Positions 35,807 through 47,335 of a stretch of 64,000 bases of DNA are shown here, one piece after another. The notes under the pieces were generated by a model, which searched no databases, had not been told where the DNA came from, and was given only the letters and a program-made list of their open reading frames with translations. Position 1 is the stretch's first letter. Each line of letters begins with the position of its first letter. Both the position numbers and the translations under genes were made by a program. The stretch is from Planotetraspora phitsanulokensis (GTDB lineage Bacteria > Actinomycetota > Actinomycetes > Streptosporangiales > Streptosporangiaceae): assembly GCF_016863295.1 (NCBI RefSeq), contig NZ_BOOP01000023.1, positions 124,001 through 188,000 of the forward strand, read 5' to 3'.

Positions 35807-37754
35807 AGGGAGGGGCGGGGCAGGTGATCGCGGCTTGGGGGTGGTAGACGGTGGTGAACGACTGGCGGTCCTCGGCCTTGCCGTCCCGCTTGAGGATCCG
35901 CGTCACCTCTGCCGTGAAGCCCGGCTGCTCGGGGACCGGCACGCAGTTCGGACCGCTGCCCTCCACCGGCGCGAGGTGGAGGAACCGGGTCTTTACCGGA
36001 TCGCGGACCTCCACGTCGTACCGCTTGGTGCTCCACAGGGAGACGACCAGCGACGTGTCACTCGCCGAGGCCTGGATCAGCACGCCGTACGGGCTGTCGT
36101 TGGTCCATTTCAGGTCCGGCTCCGGATAGGACACCGCGGCGTCCATCCCGGCCGGATACTGCGGCGTGTAGACGTCGGGCGGCGTGCGCTCGATGTCCCC
36201 AAGCCCGGCGCGGATCACGGCGTTGAGCATCGTGGTCGCGATCTGGGTCATGCCCGCGACGTCCGAGCCGGCCGTGCCCCGGATCTGGGTGGGCATGGCG
36301 GCTCCGCTGAACCCGCCGGCGGCGTCCCGCCTCCCGACGAACTCGTTGAACGAGAACGTCTCCCCCGGCCTGACCAGATGGGTGTCCAGCATGCGGGCGG
36401 CGGCCTGGATGTCGGCGACCCGCGGCTGGCAGCAGGCGTAGGAGGTCGTGAATTCGCCGATCTTCTCCTCGACGCCCATCTTCAGCGCGTCGGTGTCCGT
36501 CACGACCGGCGGAGCGCCGACCAGCGTCACCGGCACGGTACGGCCCCCGCCCTCCATCGCCTTGATCATGTCGACCCCGAGCCGGCCGGTGTCCACCCGC
36601 TTGCCCGCCCGGGCGTGCACCAGGACCGGCTTGCCGTCCTCGATCGTGAACGTGGCGTTCCTGGCTCCGGCCTCGGCGGCGACCAGGCGGTGCTCGAAGC
36701 CGACGGCGGCGGCCGCGGCGTCGAACCGGGGCTTCAGGGATCGGCCCTCGGGCACGAACGACAGGTGCCCGGCCAGGACCGCCGGAGGGAGCTGGACGGA
36801 CTTCGCGCCGAGGGTCAGCGTGATCGGCTCGGCCACCGCATTCTTCGCCCAGGCCACGGCCTGCTGGACGGCGGCCCGGTCGACCTGGGGGACGTCCTTC
36901 ACGGCCGCGGCCATGACCGTGACGTCCGGGCTGAGGTAGGCCCGCTGGATGTCCCGGGCCACGATCGTCTTGTCGATCCCGTTGCCCGGATGCGGATAGA
37001 CCGGTACGGGGACCGTCCCCTTGAATTTGACCCCGCCCTCCTGCGCCGGGTCCTCGAGGGAGGCCCCGACGTCCTTGGCCACGGCGGCCTCCAGCTTGAC
37101 CTGGTCGACCGAGACCACCGGTGTGATCTCACGGCCTCCGAAGATCGACCCCACGACCTCCGCGGGACTGGGGAAGCCGATCGGCGCCTGACCCGCGGTC
37201 GCCTCGGCGTCGAACTGGAGCCCCGCCTCAAGGGGGTCGACGGGAATGCGGTGGGTGCCCTGCCGGACGACGATGGGCGAGCGGGTCTCGGTGTACAGCT
37301 TCTCCTGCAGGCTCAACGCCGCGTCGGACACGGTCTGCCCGCCGATGTCGACGCCGAGGACCATGGTCCCGGGCAGGATCCGGCCGGACATGGAGATCGC
37401 GGGAATCAGATAGGCGAGCAGCAGCAGGAGGACCAGGCCGGCGACCGTGTAGCGGAGCGTCCGCCGTTTCGGCTCGGGTCCCGGTTCGAACGGGGCGGGT
37501 TCCTCGATGATCGTCTTTTCGACCACCGGCCAGAGCTCGACCTTGGCCGCCGGCGGGGGAAGGCTGCTGCCCTGCGCCGAGGCCGACGGCCCGGGCGCGG
37601 ACGGCCCCGGCCGCTCGCCGAAGATGTCGGCGGAGACTCCCGGAGGCAGAGCGGACGCGTTCGACCGGACCGGATGCTTCTTGGGCGGATCGGAGGCGGG
37701 AACGGCCGACAGCGGATCCGTCGGCGGATCAATCGACGCTCCGGCGTTCCGCAC
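35802..37754 (-). CDS. VanW-family membrane-anchored protein
   Basis: A 650-residue protein. A Pro/Ser-rich cytoplasmic region (1-105) is followed by one membrane helix (YTVAGLVLLLLLAYLIPAI) and then a large external part. That part contains one or two YkuD-associated peptidoglycan-binding-type domains (about 135-400) and a VanW domain with FSFNEFVGRRDAAGGFSGA, GMTQIATTMLNAV, YPAGMDAAVSYPEPDLKW and DSPYGVLIQASAS. The name comes from vancomycin clusters, but VanW alone does not confer resistance; the family is common in Gram-positive envelopes and its function is not settled. Upstream DNA carries two ACAACAACGT direct repeats 34 bp apart. The 3' end lies inside a repeat box. Confidence 0.85.
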   Translation of the reverse strand: MRNAGASIDPPTDPLSAVPASDPPKKHPVRSNASALPPGVSADIFGERPGPSAPGPSASAQGSSLPPPAAKVELWPVVEKTIIEEPAPFEPGPEPKRRTLRYTVAGLVLLLLLAYLIPAISMSGRILPGTMVLGVDIGGQTVSDAALSLQEKLYTETRSPIVVRQGTHRIPVDPLEAGLQFDAEATAGQAPIGFPSPAEVVGSIFGGREITPVVSVDQVKLEAAVAKDVGASLEDPAQEGGVKFKGTVPVPVYPHPGNGIDKTIVARDIQRAYLSPDVTVMAAAVKDVPQVDRAAVQQAVAWAKNAVAEPITLTLGAKSVQLPPAVLAGHLSFVPEGRSLKPRFDAAAAAVGFEHRLVAAEAGARNATFTIEDGKPVLVHARAGKRVDTGRLGVDMIKAMEGGGRTVPVTLVGAPPVVTDTDALKMGVEEKIGEFTTSYACCQPRVADIQAAARMLDTHLVRPGETFSFNEFVGRRDAAGGFSGAAMPTQIRGTAGSDVAGMTQIATTMLNAVIRAGLGDIERTPPDVYTPQYPAGMDAAVSYPEPDLKWTNDSPYGVLIQASASDTSLVVSLWSTKRYDVEVRDPVKTRFLHLAPVEGSGPNCVPVPEQPGFTAEVTRILKRDGKAEDRQSFTTVYHPQAAITCPAPPS

Positions 37755-37943
37755 GCCTCGGTCTCCTCCGGCTCAAGGGCAACTCCGTTCAGCCAACCCT
37801 AAAGCCTGCCTTGGAGATATGTCATGAAACAACAACGTTCTGTGTGCCAGAAGCTCGCCGGCACAACAACGTCACCGTTCGGCACACGGCGTTCGCGCCC
37901 GCACACCCGTCATCCAGGCATCATCCAGGCACGAAACCCGCTG

Positions 37944-37975
37944 CGAGCGGCCCGCCGGACGGCGGGCCGCTCGCG
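37944..37975 (-). terminator. gatCAB operon terminator
   Basis: Perfect 14-bp stem GCGAGCGGCCCGCC/GGCGGGCCGCTCGC with loop GGAC, 13 bp past the gatB stop. Confidence 0.85.
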
Positions 37976-37987
37976 GCGGGTGGAGAC

Positions 37988-39496
37988 CTATCCCTCGACT
38001 CCGAGCTTCTCGAGGATGAGCTCGCGGGCCCGGCCGGCGTCGGCCTTGCCGCGGCTGGCCTTCATGACTCCGCCGACCAGGGCGCCCACAGCCGCGATCT
38101 TGCCCGATCGCACCTTGTCCGCCGCGTCGGCGTTGTCCGCCAGCACCTGGTCGATGATCGCGGACAGCTCGCCCTCGTCGTTGACGATCCGCAGGCCCCG
38201 GCTCTCGACGACGGCCTCCGGCGTGCCCTCTCCGGCCAGCACCCCTTCGAGCACCTGGCGGGCCAGCTTGTCGTTGAGCGCCCCCGAGGACACCAGCTCG
38301 GTCACCTTGGCGACGTCGCCGGGCGTGATGGGCAGGTCCGCGAGAGCGGTGCCCGTCTCGTTGGCCCGCCGGGCCAGCTCGCCCATCCACCACTTGCGGG
38401 CGTCGGCGGCCGGGGCGCCGGCGGCGACCGTCGCCTCGACCAGCTCGATGGCGCCGGCGTTGTGCATGGCCGCCATGTCGAGATCGGAGACTCCCCACTC
38501 CGCCTGGAGGCGGGCCCGCCGTACGGACGGCAGCTCGGGCAGCTCGGCCTTCAGCGTCGCCACCCACGCGGGATCGGGCGCGATCGGCACCAGGTCGGGC
38601 TCGGGGAAGTAGCGGTAGTCCTGCGCCTCCTCCTTGGACCGGCCGGACGTGGTCGCCCCGCTGTCCTCGTGGAAGTGACGGGTCTCCTGGATGATCCGCC
38701 CGCCGTCCGCCAGGATCGCCGCCTGACGCTCGATCTCACCCCGGACGGCCCGCTCGACGCTGCGCAGCGAGTTGACGTTCTTGGTCTCGGTACGGGTTCC
38801 CCATTCCGAGGATCCGCGCGGCATCAGGGACACGTTGACGTCGCAGCGCAGCGAGCCCTCCTCCATCCGGACGTCGGAGACGCCGAGGGAGCGCAGGAGC
38901 TCGCGCAGCTCCGTGACGTACGCCCTGGCCACCTCGGGAGCGAGCCGGTCCGTCCCCTCGACGGGCTTGGTGACGATCTCGACCAGCGGGATCCCCGCGC
39001 GGTTGTAGTCGACGATCGAGTAGTCGGCGCCCTGGATGCGGCCGGTGGCCCCGCCCACGTGGGTGGACTTGCCGGTGTCCTCCTCGAGGTGCACCCGCTC
39101 GATCTCCACCCGGACGGTCTTGCCCTCCACCTGGACGTCCAGGTAGCCCTCGGTGCACAGCGGCTCGTCGTACTGGCTGATCTGGTAGTTCTTCGGCATG
39201 TCCGGATAGAAGTAGTTCTTCCGGGCGAACCTGCACCACTCCGCGATCGAGCAGTTCAGCGCGAGGCCGATCCTGATGGTCGACTCGATCGCCTTGGCGT
39301 TGGCCACCGGCAGCGAGCCGGGCAGCGCCAGGCAGACCGGGCACACGTGCGTGTTGGGCGGCGCCCCGAACGTCGTCGAGCAGCCGCAGAACATCTTCGA
39401 CTCGGTGCCGAGCTCGACGTGCGTCTCCAGCCCCAGCACCGGCTCGAAGCGCTCCAGCGCCTCGTCGTACGGCATGAGCGTCTCAGTGCTGCTCAC
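37988..39496 (-). CDS. gatB: Asp/Glu-tRNA(Asn/Gln) amidotransferase subunit B
   Basis: A 502-residue tRNA-binding and kinase subunit. Near the start it has [20 protein letters not shown] and the zinc pair [15 protein letters not shown]; later [32 protein letters not shown] and a C-terminal YqeY-like domain ([16 protein letters not shown]). It activates the misacylated Glu/Asp-tRNA and receives ammonia from GatA. Start is GTG at 39496. It follows gatA after 108 bp. Confidence 0.97.
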   Translation of the reverse strand: MSSTETLMPYDEALERFEPVLGLETHVELGTESKMFCGCSTTFGAPPNTHVCPVCLALPGSLPVANAKAIESTIRIGLALNCSIAEWCRFARKNYFYPDMPKNYQISQYDEPLCTEGYLDVQVEGKTVRVEIERVHLEEDTGKSTHVGGATGRIQGADYSIVDYNRAGIPLVEIVTKPVEGTDRLAPEVARAYVTELRELLRSLGVSDVRMEEGSLRCDVNVSLMPRGSSEWGTRTETKNVNSLRSVERAVRGEIERQAAILADGGRIIQETRHFHEDSGATTSGRSKEEAQDYRYFPEPDLVPIAPDPAWVATLKAELPELPSVRRARLQAEWGVSDLDMAAMHNAGAIELVEATVAAGAPAADARKWWMGELARRANETGTALADLPITPGDVAKVTELVSSGALNDKLARQVLEGVLAGEGTPEAVVESRGLRIVNDEGELSAIIDQVLADNADAADKVRSGKIAAVGALVGGVMKASRGKADAGRARELILEKLGVEG

Positions 39497-39604
39497 AGGT
39501 AAGCCCGTCCCTTCACTGCGTTCCTCGCATCGGCGACCCGGTCCGCGCGCACGGGGACCGGAACCGCGAGATCGATGTCGTTGATCATGCGTCGTTCCCT
39601 CCCT

Positions 39605-41095
39605 CTAGAGCGCGGGCGCCTTGGACAGCAGCGGGCCGCCCCACCGGTCGGCGTACGCCTTCTCGACCGCCGCGCCGACGCGGTAGCACCGGTCGTCGCC
39701 GAGCACCGGAGCCATGATCTGCAGGCCGACCGGCAGCCCGTCCTCGTCGGCGAGACCGCACGGCACCGAGATCGCGGCGTTCCCCGCGAGGTTGCTCGGG
39801 ATCGTGCACAGGTCCGCCAGGTACATCGCCATCGGGTCGTCGGCGCGCTCCCCGATCGGGAACGCGGTCGTCGGCGTGGTCGGCGAGATCAGCACGTCCA
39901 CCTGGTGGAAGGCCGCCTCGAAGTCGCGCGAGATCAGCGTGCGGACCTTCTGCGCCTGGCCGTAGTAGGCGTCGTAGTAGCCCGACGACAGGGCGTAGGT
40001 GCCCAGCATGATCCGCCGTTTGACCTCGGGCCCGAAGCCGGCGGCCCGGGTGAGCGCCATGACCTCCTCGGCGCTGCGGGTGCCGTCGTCCCCGACGCGC
40101 AGGCCGTAGCGCATGGCGTCGAAGCGGGCGAGGTTGGACGAGCACTCCGAGGGGGCGATCAGGTAGTACGCCGGGAGCGCGTAGCCGAACGTCGGGCAGG
40201 AGACCTCGACCACCTTGGCCCCGAGGGACTCCAGCAGGTCGACCGTCTCGTGGAACCGCGCGAGCACGCCGGGCTGGTACCCCTCGCCGCCGAACTCCTT
40301 GACCACGCCGATGCGCAGACCGGCGACGTCCGCCTGCCGGGCCGCCTCGACCACCGGCGGGACCGGCGCGTCGATCGAGGTCGAGTCGAACTCGTCGTGA
40401 CCCGAGAACGCCTCCTGCAGCAGCGCCGCATCGAGCACGTTGCGGGCGAACGGGCCCGGCGTGTCGAGTGACGACGCGAACGCGATCAGACCGTACCGGG
40501 ACGACCCCCCGTAGGTCGGCTTCATGCCGACGATGCCGGTGACGGCGGCGGGCTGGCGGATCGAGCCGCCCGTGTCGGTGCCGGTCGACAGCGGCGCCTG
40601 GTAGGAGGCGACGGCCGCCGAGGAGCCGCCCGACGACCCGCCCGGGACCCGGGACAGGTCCCAGGGGTTGTGCGAGGGCCCGTACGCCGAGTTCTCCGTG
40701 GACGAGCCCATCGCGAACTCGTCGAGGTTGGTCTTGCCGAGGATGATCAGCCCGGCCTCGCGGAGGCGGCGGGTCACCGTCGCGTCGTACGGCGGCCGCC
40801 AGCCTTCGAGGATCTTCGACCCGGCGGTCGTCGGCATGTCCTCGGTGGTGAAGACGTCCTTGTGGGCGATGGGCACGCCCGCCAGCGGGCCGAGCTTGTC
40901 GCCCCTGGCGATCCGCTCGTCCACGGTGCGCGCCTGGGCGAGCGCCCGCTCGGCGTCGACGTGCAGGAACGCGGTGACCTTCGAGTCGACCTCGGCGATC
41001 CGGTCGAGATGGGCCTGCGTGACCTCGACGGCGGAGGCCTCCCGGGAGGCGACGAGCCGTCCCAGCTCCGCGGCAGTCTTGTGAACCAGGCTCAT
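39605..41095 (-). CDS. gatA: Asp/Glu-tRNA(Asn/Gln) amidotransferase subunit A
   Basis: A 496-residue amidase-signature enzyme that releases ammonia from Gln. The Ser-cisSer-Lys triad is visible: Lys in [20 protein letters not shown], Ser in [12 protein letters not shown] and [20 protein letters not shown] 41095 is fixed by the 4-nt overlap with the gatC stop and by the standard start [14 protein letters not shown]. Confidence 0.97.
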   Translation of the reverse strand: MSLVHKTAAELGRLVASREASAVEVTQAHLDRIAEVDSKVTAFLHVDAERALAQARTVDERIARGDKLGPLAGVPIAHKDVFTTEDMPTTAGSKILEGWRPPYDATVTRRLREAGLIILGKTNLDEFAMGSSTENSAYGPSHNPWDLSRVPGGSSGGSSAAVASYQAPLSTGTDTGGSIRQPAAVTGIVGMKPTYGGSSRYGLIAFASSLDTPGPFARNVLDAALLQEAFSGHDEFDSTSIDAPVPPVVEAARQADVAGLRIGVVKEFGGEGYQPGVLARFHETVDLLESLGAKVVEVSCPTFGYALPAYYLIAPSECSSNLARFDAMRYGLRVGDDGTRSAEEVMALTRAAGFGPEVKRRIMLGTYALSSGYYDAYYGQAQKVRTLISRDFEAAFHQVDVLISPTTPTTAFPIGERADDPMAMYLADLCTIPSNLAGNAAISVPCGLADEDGLPVGLQIMAPVLGDDRCYRVGAAVEKAYADRWGGPLLSKAPAL

Positions 41096-41391
41096 GCTTC
41101 CTCCCCCAGGATCCGCGGCACGCGGAACCGGTCGTCCTCGACGGCGGGCGCGCCCGAGAGCGCCTGCTCCGGCGTCAGGCACGGCCGTACCTCGTCGGGA
41201 CGGAAAACGTTGGTCAGCGGCAGAGCGTGCGAAGAGGGCGGGATGTCTCCGGCCGCGACCTCCGCGACGCGGGCTACCGCGCCGACGATCTGGTCGAGCT
41301 GGGCGGCGAAGTGGTCGAGCTCCCCCTCGTCCAGCGCCAGCCGGGACAGCCGGGCGAGGTGAGCGACCTCATCGCGGGTTATGGCGGACAT
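41092..41391 (-). CDS. gatC: Asp/Glu-tRNA(Asn/Gln) amidotransferase subunit C
   Basis: A 99-residue stabilising subunit: [20 protein letters not shown], a helix-forming middle and the C-terminal [15 protein letters not shown] with [10 protein letters not shown]. The family N-terminus fits ATG 41391; a start at 41412 would add KRVRRL. It is the first gene of gatC-gatA-gatB, so the organism makes Gln-tRNA (and perhaps Asn-tRNA) by transamidation. Confidence 0.95.
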   Translation of the reverse strand: MSAITRDEVAHLARLSRLALDEGELDHFAAQLDQIVGAVARVAEVAAGDIPPSSHALPLTNVFRPDEVRPCLTPEQALSGAPAVEDDRFRVPRILGEEA

Positions 41392-41433
41392 GAGTCGTCG
41401 AACCCGTTTCATGGATGGAGATTGGACCTTCCC

Positions 41434-41439
41434 ATCCTA
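41434..41439 (-). promoter_or_regulatory. -10 element of the gatCAB promoter
   Basis: TAGGAT on the minus strand about 40 nt before the gatC start. No clear -35 hexamer was found. Confidence 0.35.
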
Positions 41440-41482
41440 GGGCTCGTCTCCGAGCGCGACCGACCCATCGCGGCCGGGCACG

Positions 41483-43564
41483 TCAATGGGGGGCGAGCCG
41501 CGCCTGGTCGTCGGCGCGGGCGACGAACGCCGGGCTCAGGCGGGAGCGCAGCCAGACGGCCGTCTCCGCGGCGGACATGGGCTTGGCCAGCCACCGGCCC
41601 TGGCCGGCGGGACAGCCCATCTCCCGCAGGATCGCCGCGATCTCCAGGGACTCGACACCCTCGGCGACGGCACGCAATCCCAGGGAGCCGACGAGGTCGA
41701 CGATGGATCGGACGATCTGCTCGTCGTCGTCCGACTCCGCCATCCGCCGGACGAACGAGGCGTCGATCTTGACCTCGGAGACGGGCAGGCGCTGGAGGCG
41801 GACGAGGGACGAGTATCCGGTGCCGAAGTCGTCGAGGGACAGGTGGACGCCCATCTCCGCCAGCGTATTGATGGTGTCGGCGATGTACGCCTGGTCGGTC
41901 ATCAGGACACGCTCGGTGATCTCCAGGCGGATCGCGTCCACCGGCAGGCCGAACTCCCTCAACCCGACCTCAAGCTGCTCGGGCAGGTTGGAGTCGATCA
42001 GGTCGCGCGCTGACACGTTCACCGAGATCGGCACGCCGATGCCCGCCTGCCACCACCGCCCGGCCTGGGCCAGCGCCTTCCTGATGACGTACTGGGTGAT
42101 CTCGCGCATGAGGTAGGACTGCTCGGCGAGCGGGATGAACTCGACGGGCGAGACCGGCCCGCGCAGTGGGTGCCACCAGCGCAGCAGGGCTTCGACGCCC
42201 TCCACCGTGCCGTCGCTCAACCTGACCTTGGGCTGGTAGTGGAGGTCGAGATCTCCTGACTCGATGGCCATCCGCAGGTCGCCGAGCAGGCTCAGCCGCT
42301 CGGGCGAGTTGCGGTCCTTGTCGGCCGCGTAGAACTCCACGCCCGTCCTGTGCTCCTTGGCCAGGTACATCGCCACGTCCGAGCGTTGCAGCAGCAGCTC
42401 GAAGTCGGGCGCGTGGTCGGGGAAGAGCGCGATGCCGATCGAGGCGTCCAGATCGAAGGTCATCCCCTCCAGCCGGACGGGCTGCGTCAGCGCGACCCGT
42501 AACCGCGAGGCGACCTCCTTGGCCGCGTGGGCGTCCCGGATGGACGGCAGGAGCACGGCGAACTCGTCTCCCCCGAGACGGGCGACCATGTCGCCCGGCC
42601 GCACGCTGTGGCTGAGCCGGTGGGCGACGAGCTGGAGCAGGCGGTCCCCGACCGGGTGTCCCAGCGTGTCGTTGACCTCCTTGAACCGGTCGAGGTCGAG
42701 GAGCAGCAGGCCGACGTGCTCGTTCTCGCGCGCCTCGGCGAGCGCCTCCATCGTGTGCAGGATCAGCATCTTCCGGTTCGGCAGGCCGGTCAGCCCGTCG
42801 TGGGTGGCCTGGTGGTCGCGGCGCAGCGACAGCGTGGCGGTGAAGTGCACGGCCGCGAGGGGCGCCACGAACAGCGGCACCAGGGCCGACGAGTGCGACA
42901 TCACCACCGCGACCAGGGGCGCCAGCCCGAGGAGCGCGCCGTAGACGAGGGCCTGCGGGCCGATCGACGCCTTGACGACGCGCAGGATCGGCTTGCGCTC
43001 GTGAAGCGCGACGGCGGAGCAGACCAGCGAGGCCCGGACCACGAAGTAGGCGAACGCCGCCAGGGCGAGGGCCGGGATGTCCATGCCGTCGGGCGTCCAG
43101 GGGGCTTCGGGCCGGGGATGGATGCCGAAGGCGGCGAACGCGACGGCCGCCGCCGTGCAGGCCAGCGTCACCTGCCCGATGTTGAACATCACACGGTGCC
43201 ACGCCCTGCGGCGCAGGCCGCCGCTGACGACCACCGCGACGGCCTGCATCAGCGCGGCCGTCGGCAGGCCGTAGTGCATGAGCACCGCGAAGGTGAACAT
43301 CGCGGACGCCGGGGTGCCGCCGACCAGGGTGGAGGAGGTGACCATGACGGGACGCAGCTCGCCCAGCACGACGAGGACGGCCAACATCCAGAACAGCGGG
43401 GTCCGCGCGGCGTCCGCGAGCTCGCCGACGCCGAGCCGTACCTGTCCCGCGATCAGCGCGGCGAAGCCCAGGACGATGACGGCCGTGAAGTAGCCCCACA
43501 GAGGCGAACCGGGGCGGGGCCCGGTGTCTCGCGCGTCGGCGGGGGCGATCTCAGAAGTCACCAT
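41483..43564 (-). CDS. Membrane GGDEF-EAL cyclic-di-GMP protein
   Basis: A 693-residue protein with about six to eight membrane segments in the first 265 residues (WGYFTAVIVLGFAALIAG, FWMLAVLVVLGEL, LVYGALLGLAPLVAVVM). A GGDEF domain follows (DGLTGLPNRKML, RLGGDEFAVLLPS), then an EAL domain (VEALLRWWHPLRG, ISVNVSARDL, LEITERVLM, DDFGTGYSSLVRLQRLPVSEVKID, VAEGVES). Both active sites appear complete, so it is a bifunctional candidate. There is no PAS domain, in contrast to the larger paralogue at 30470, which lies on the other side of the gatCAB region. ATG 43564 is chosen; an in-frame ATG at 43621 would add 19 residues of unlikely sequence. Confidence 0.92.
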   Translation of the reverse strand: MVTSEIAPADARDTGPRPGSPLWGYFTAVIVLGFAALIAGQVRLGVGELADAARTPLFWMLAVLVVLGELRPVMVTSSTLVGGTPASAMFTFAVLMHYGLPTAALMQAVAVVVSGGLRRRAWHRVMFNIGQVTLACTAAAVAFAAFGIHPRPEAPWTPDGMDIPALALAAFAYFVVRASLVCSAVALHERKPILRVVKASIGPQALVYGALLGLAPLVAVVMSHSSALVPLFVAPLAAVHFTATLSLRRDHQATHDGLTGLPNRKMLILHTMEALAEARENEHVGLLLLDLDRFKEVNDTLGHPVGDRLLQLVAHRLSHSVRPGDMVARLGGDEFAVLLPSIRDAHAAKEVASRLRVALTQPVRLEGMTFDLDASIGIALFPDHAPDFELLLQRSDVAMYLAKEHRTGVEFYAADKDRNSPERLSLLGDLRMAIESGDLDLHYQPKVRLSDGTVEGVEALLRWWHPLRGPVSPVEFIPLAEQSYLMREITQYVIRKALAQAGRWWQAGIGVPISVNVSARDLIDSNLPEQLEVGLREFGLPVDAIRLEITERVLMTDQAYIADTINTLAEMGVHLSLDDFGTGYSSLVRLQRLPVSEVKIDASFVRRMAESDDDEQIVRSIVDLVGSLGLRAVAEGVESLEIAAILREMGCPAGQGRWLAKPMSAAETAVWLRSRLSPAFVARADDQARLAPH

Positions 43565-43766
43565 GAGACTGCCGGAACGGGCAATCTCTGCGCATGGCCA
43601 GAGATTGCTAGATATCGCCATAGGTCAGAAACCCCCCAAGAGGTCACTATGGGAGGGTACGGCCTCTGGGCCACTTCGCGAAACCAGTTGCGCACGGTCC
43701 GTTACGGTAGATTTCCTAAGATCCCCTGATAAAAGCGGCGCAGATTCGCGAAAAAGGGCAGGTTTC

Positions 43767-43788
43767 GGGCAGCCTCAAAGGGCTGCCC
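43767..43788 (-). terminator. ligA terminator
   Basis: 8-bp stem GGGCAGCC/GGCTGCCC with a 6-nt loop, 83 bp past the ligA stop. The rest of the 306-bp gap (43565-43870) is AT-richer, should contain the GGDEF-EAL promoter, and has no gene. Confidence 0.6.
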
Positions 43789-43870
43789 ACCCGGCTTCCT
43801 GCGGTGATTACGTTTGAGGTCCAGCCTTATCGAGCGTGCGACCCGCGACGGTCCATGACGGCGTCGCGGC

Positions 43871-46087
<2,217 letters not shown>

Positions 46088-46206
46088 TCAACGCCCCGAT
46101 GGAAACCGTATCGCCGGCCACCGACATCTTCTCCGACCTCGTCCGCGACGGAAAAGGGCCGGGTCCCTCGTCTCGCGCCGCCGGGGTCGCCCGCCCACTT
46201 GCCCGC

Positions 46207-47316
46207 CTACTCTGACGGGTCGTCCCGCAGGACGCGGGCCGCGTCCCGGCAGGCGGTCAGCGCCGCCTTGGCGTATCGCGGCGAGGCGCCGGCGAGCCCG
46301 CATGCGGGCGTGAGCACGACCTGCCTCGCGAGCTCCGCCGGAGCGAACCCCAGCCGCCGCCACAACTCGAGCGCCGGCTTGGCGATCACTCCGACATCCG
46401 GCAGACGGGCGTCCACACCTGACACGACGCCGAGGAACAGCGCCGTTCCCGCCTCGATCGCCTCGCCGATCACGTCCTCGTCCCGGCGCCGCAACGTCGA
46501 CGCGTCCACGGAGACGCCGCGCGCGCCGGCCGTACGGAGAAGTTCGAAGGGCGTCCCGGGGGCGCAGCAGTGGACGATCGGGAAGGCGCCGCCGGCCTCA
46601 CCGTCAGAGGGACGGCCGGTGTCCGGCACGGCCAGGGCCTCGGAGGCGCCGAGAGCCGCGAGCTCCAGCGGATCCACGGGCTCCGGCTCGCCGGGGGCGA
46701 CGGCCGACAGAACGGTGGCGAGCCGCTCGCGGGCGATCACCGGCTCCACGGCCCGCAGGCGGCCGAACCCCGACGCCGTCGGCACGGTCCCGGCGAGCAC
46801 GCCGGGCAGTCCCGGCTCGTCGAGCTGGACGACGAGACGCGCCCCGGGCACCCGCCCGCGCACGTCGGCGACGTGCCTGACCAGCCCTTCCGCCAGGGAG
46901 TCCGTCAGATCCCGTACGGCTCCCGCGTCGGCGAGCACCTTGTCCCCGTGCCTGAGCTCGATCGCCCCCGCGAGGGTCCACGGCCCGCAGGCCTGGATCT
47001 TCAGGGGGCCCCGGTAGCCCTGCGCGACCTCCTCGAGCCCGTCGAGGTCGCGGATCAGATGGTCGCGGGCCCGCTTCGCGTCCCGTCCCGGCCGGTCGGT
47101 GAACCGCCATCCCGAGGGCTGCACCTCGACGGGCATCTCCACCAGGAGCGCGGCGCCCCTGCCGATCATGTCCGCGCCGACGCCCCGCGCGGGGAGCTCG
47201 GGCAGGTACGGCATGGGCAGTTCGTCGAAGGCCAGGCGCAGGGCGGCGAGGTGATCCTCTTCGGGGTAGGACCCCACGCCCGTGGCCGTGGCCTCGCCCC
47301 ACGGATACTCATTCAC
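46207..47316 (-). CDS. MetE-like cobalamin-independent methionine synthase family protein
   Basis: A 369-residue protein homologous to the C-terminal catalytic barrel of MetE. GVGSYPEEDHLAALRLAF marks the start. Candidate zinc ligands are His and Cys in FPIVHCCAPGTPFELLR and Cys in VVLTPACGLAGASPRYAK. It lacks the MetE N-terminal half, so it cannot be a standard folate-dependent MetE. In mycobacteria the same position next to ligA holds an uncharacterised homologue. A methyltransferase acting on a corrinoid protein or other donor is possible. GTG 47316 is 19 bp from a divergent ATG, and a -10 TAAGCT lies seven bases upstream. Confidence 0.8.
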   Translation of the reverse strand: MNEYPWGEATATGVGSYPEEDHLAALRLAFDELPMPYLPELPARGVGADMIGRGAALLVEMPVEVQPSGWRFTDRPGRDAKRARDHLIRDLDGLEEVAQGYRGPLKIQACGPWTLAGAIELRHGDKVLADAGAVRDLTDSLAEGLVRHVADVRGRVPGARLVVQLDEPGLPGVLAGTVPTASGFGRLRAVEPVIARERLATVLSAVAPGEPEPVDPLELAALGASEALAVPDTGRPSDGEAGGAFPIVHCCAPGTPFELLRTAGARGVSVDASTLRRRDEDVIGEAIEAGTALFLGVVSGVDARLPDVGVIAKPALELWRRLGFAPAELARQVVLTPACGLAGASPRYAKAALTACRDAARVLRDDPSE

Positions 47317-47335
47317 GAGGACTAGCTTAGGGACT
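47317..47335. promoter_or_regulatory. Symmetric divergent leaderless promoter pair
   Basis: The whole gap between two divergent start codons is 19 bp. TAGCTT (47323-47328, plus) is seven bases from the ATG at 47336. TAAGCT (47324-47329, read on minus) is seven bases from the GTG at 47316. The two -10 elements overlap by five bases, and each -35 region must lie inside the opposite gene. Confidence 0.6.

Noticed and set aside
35835-39502. Long plus-strand frames opposite VanW and gatB
   Set aside because: Their translations are His/Arg/Val-rich shadows of well-supported minus-strand genes and show no domain.
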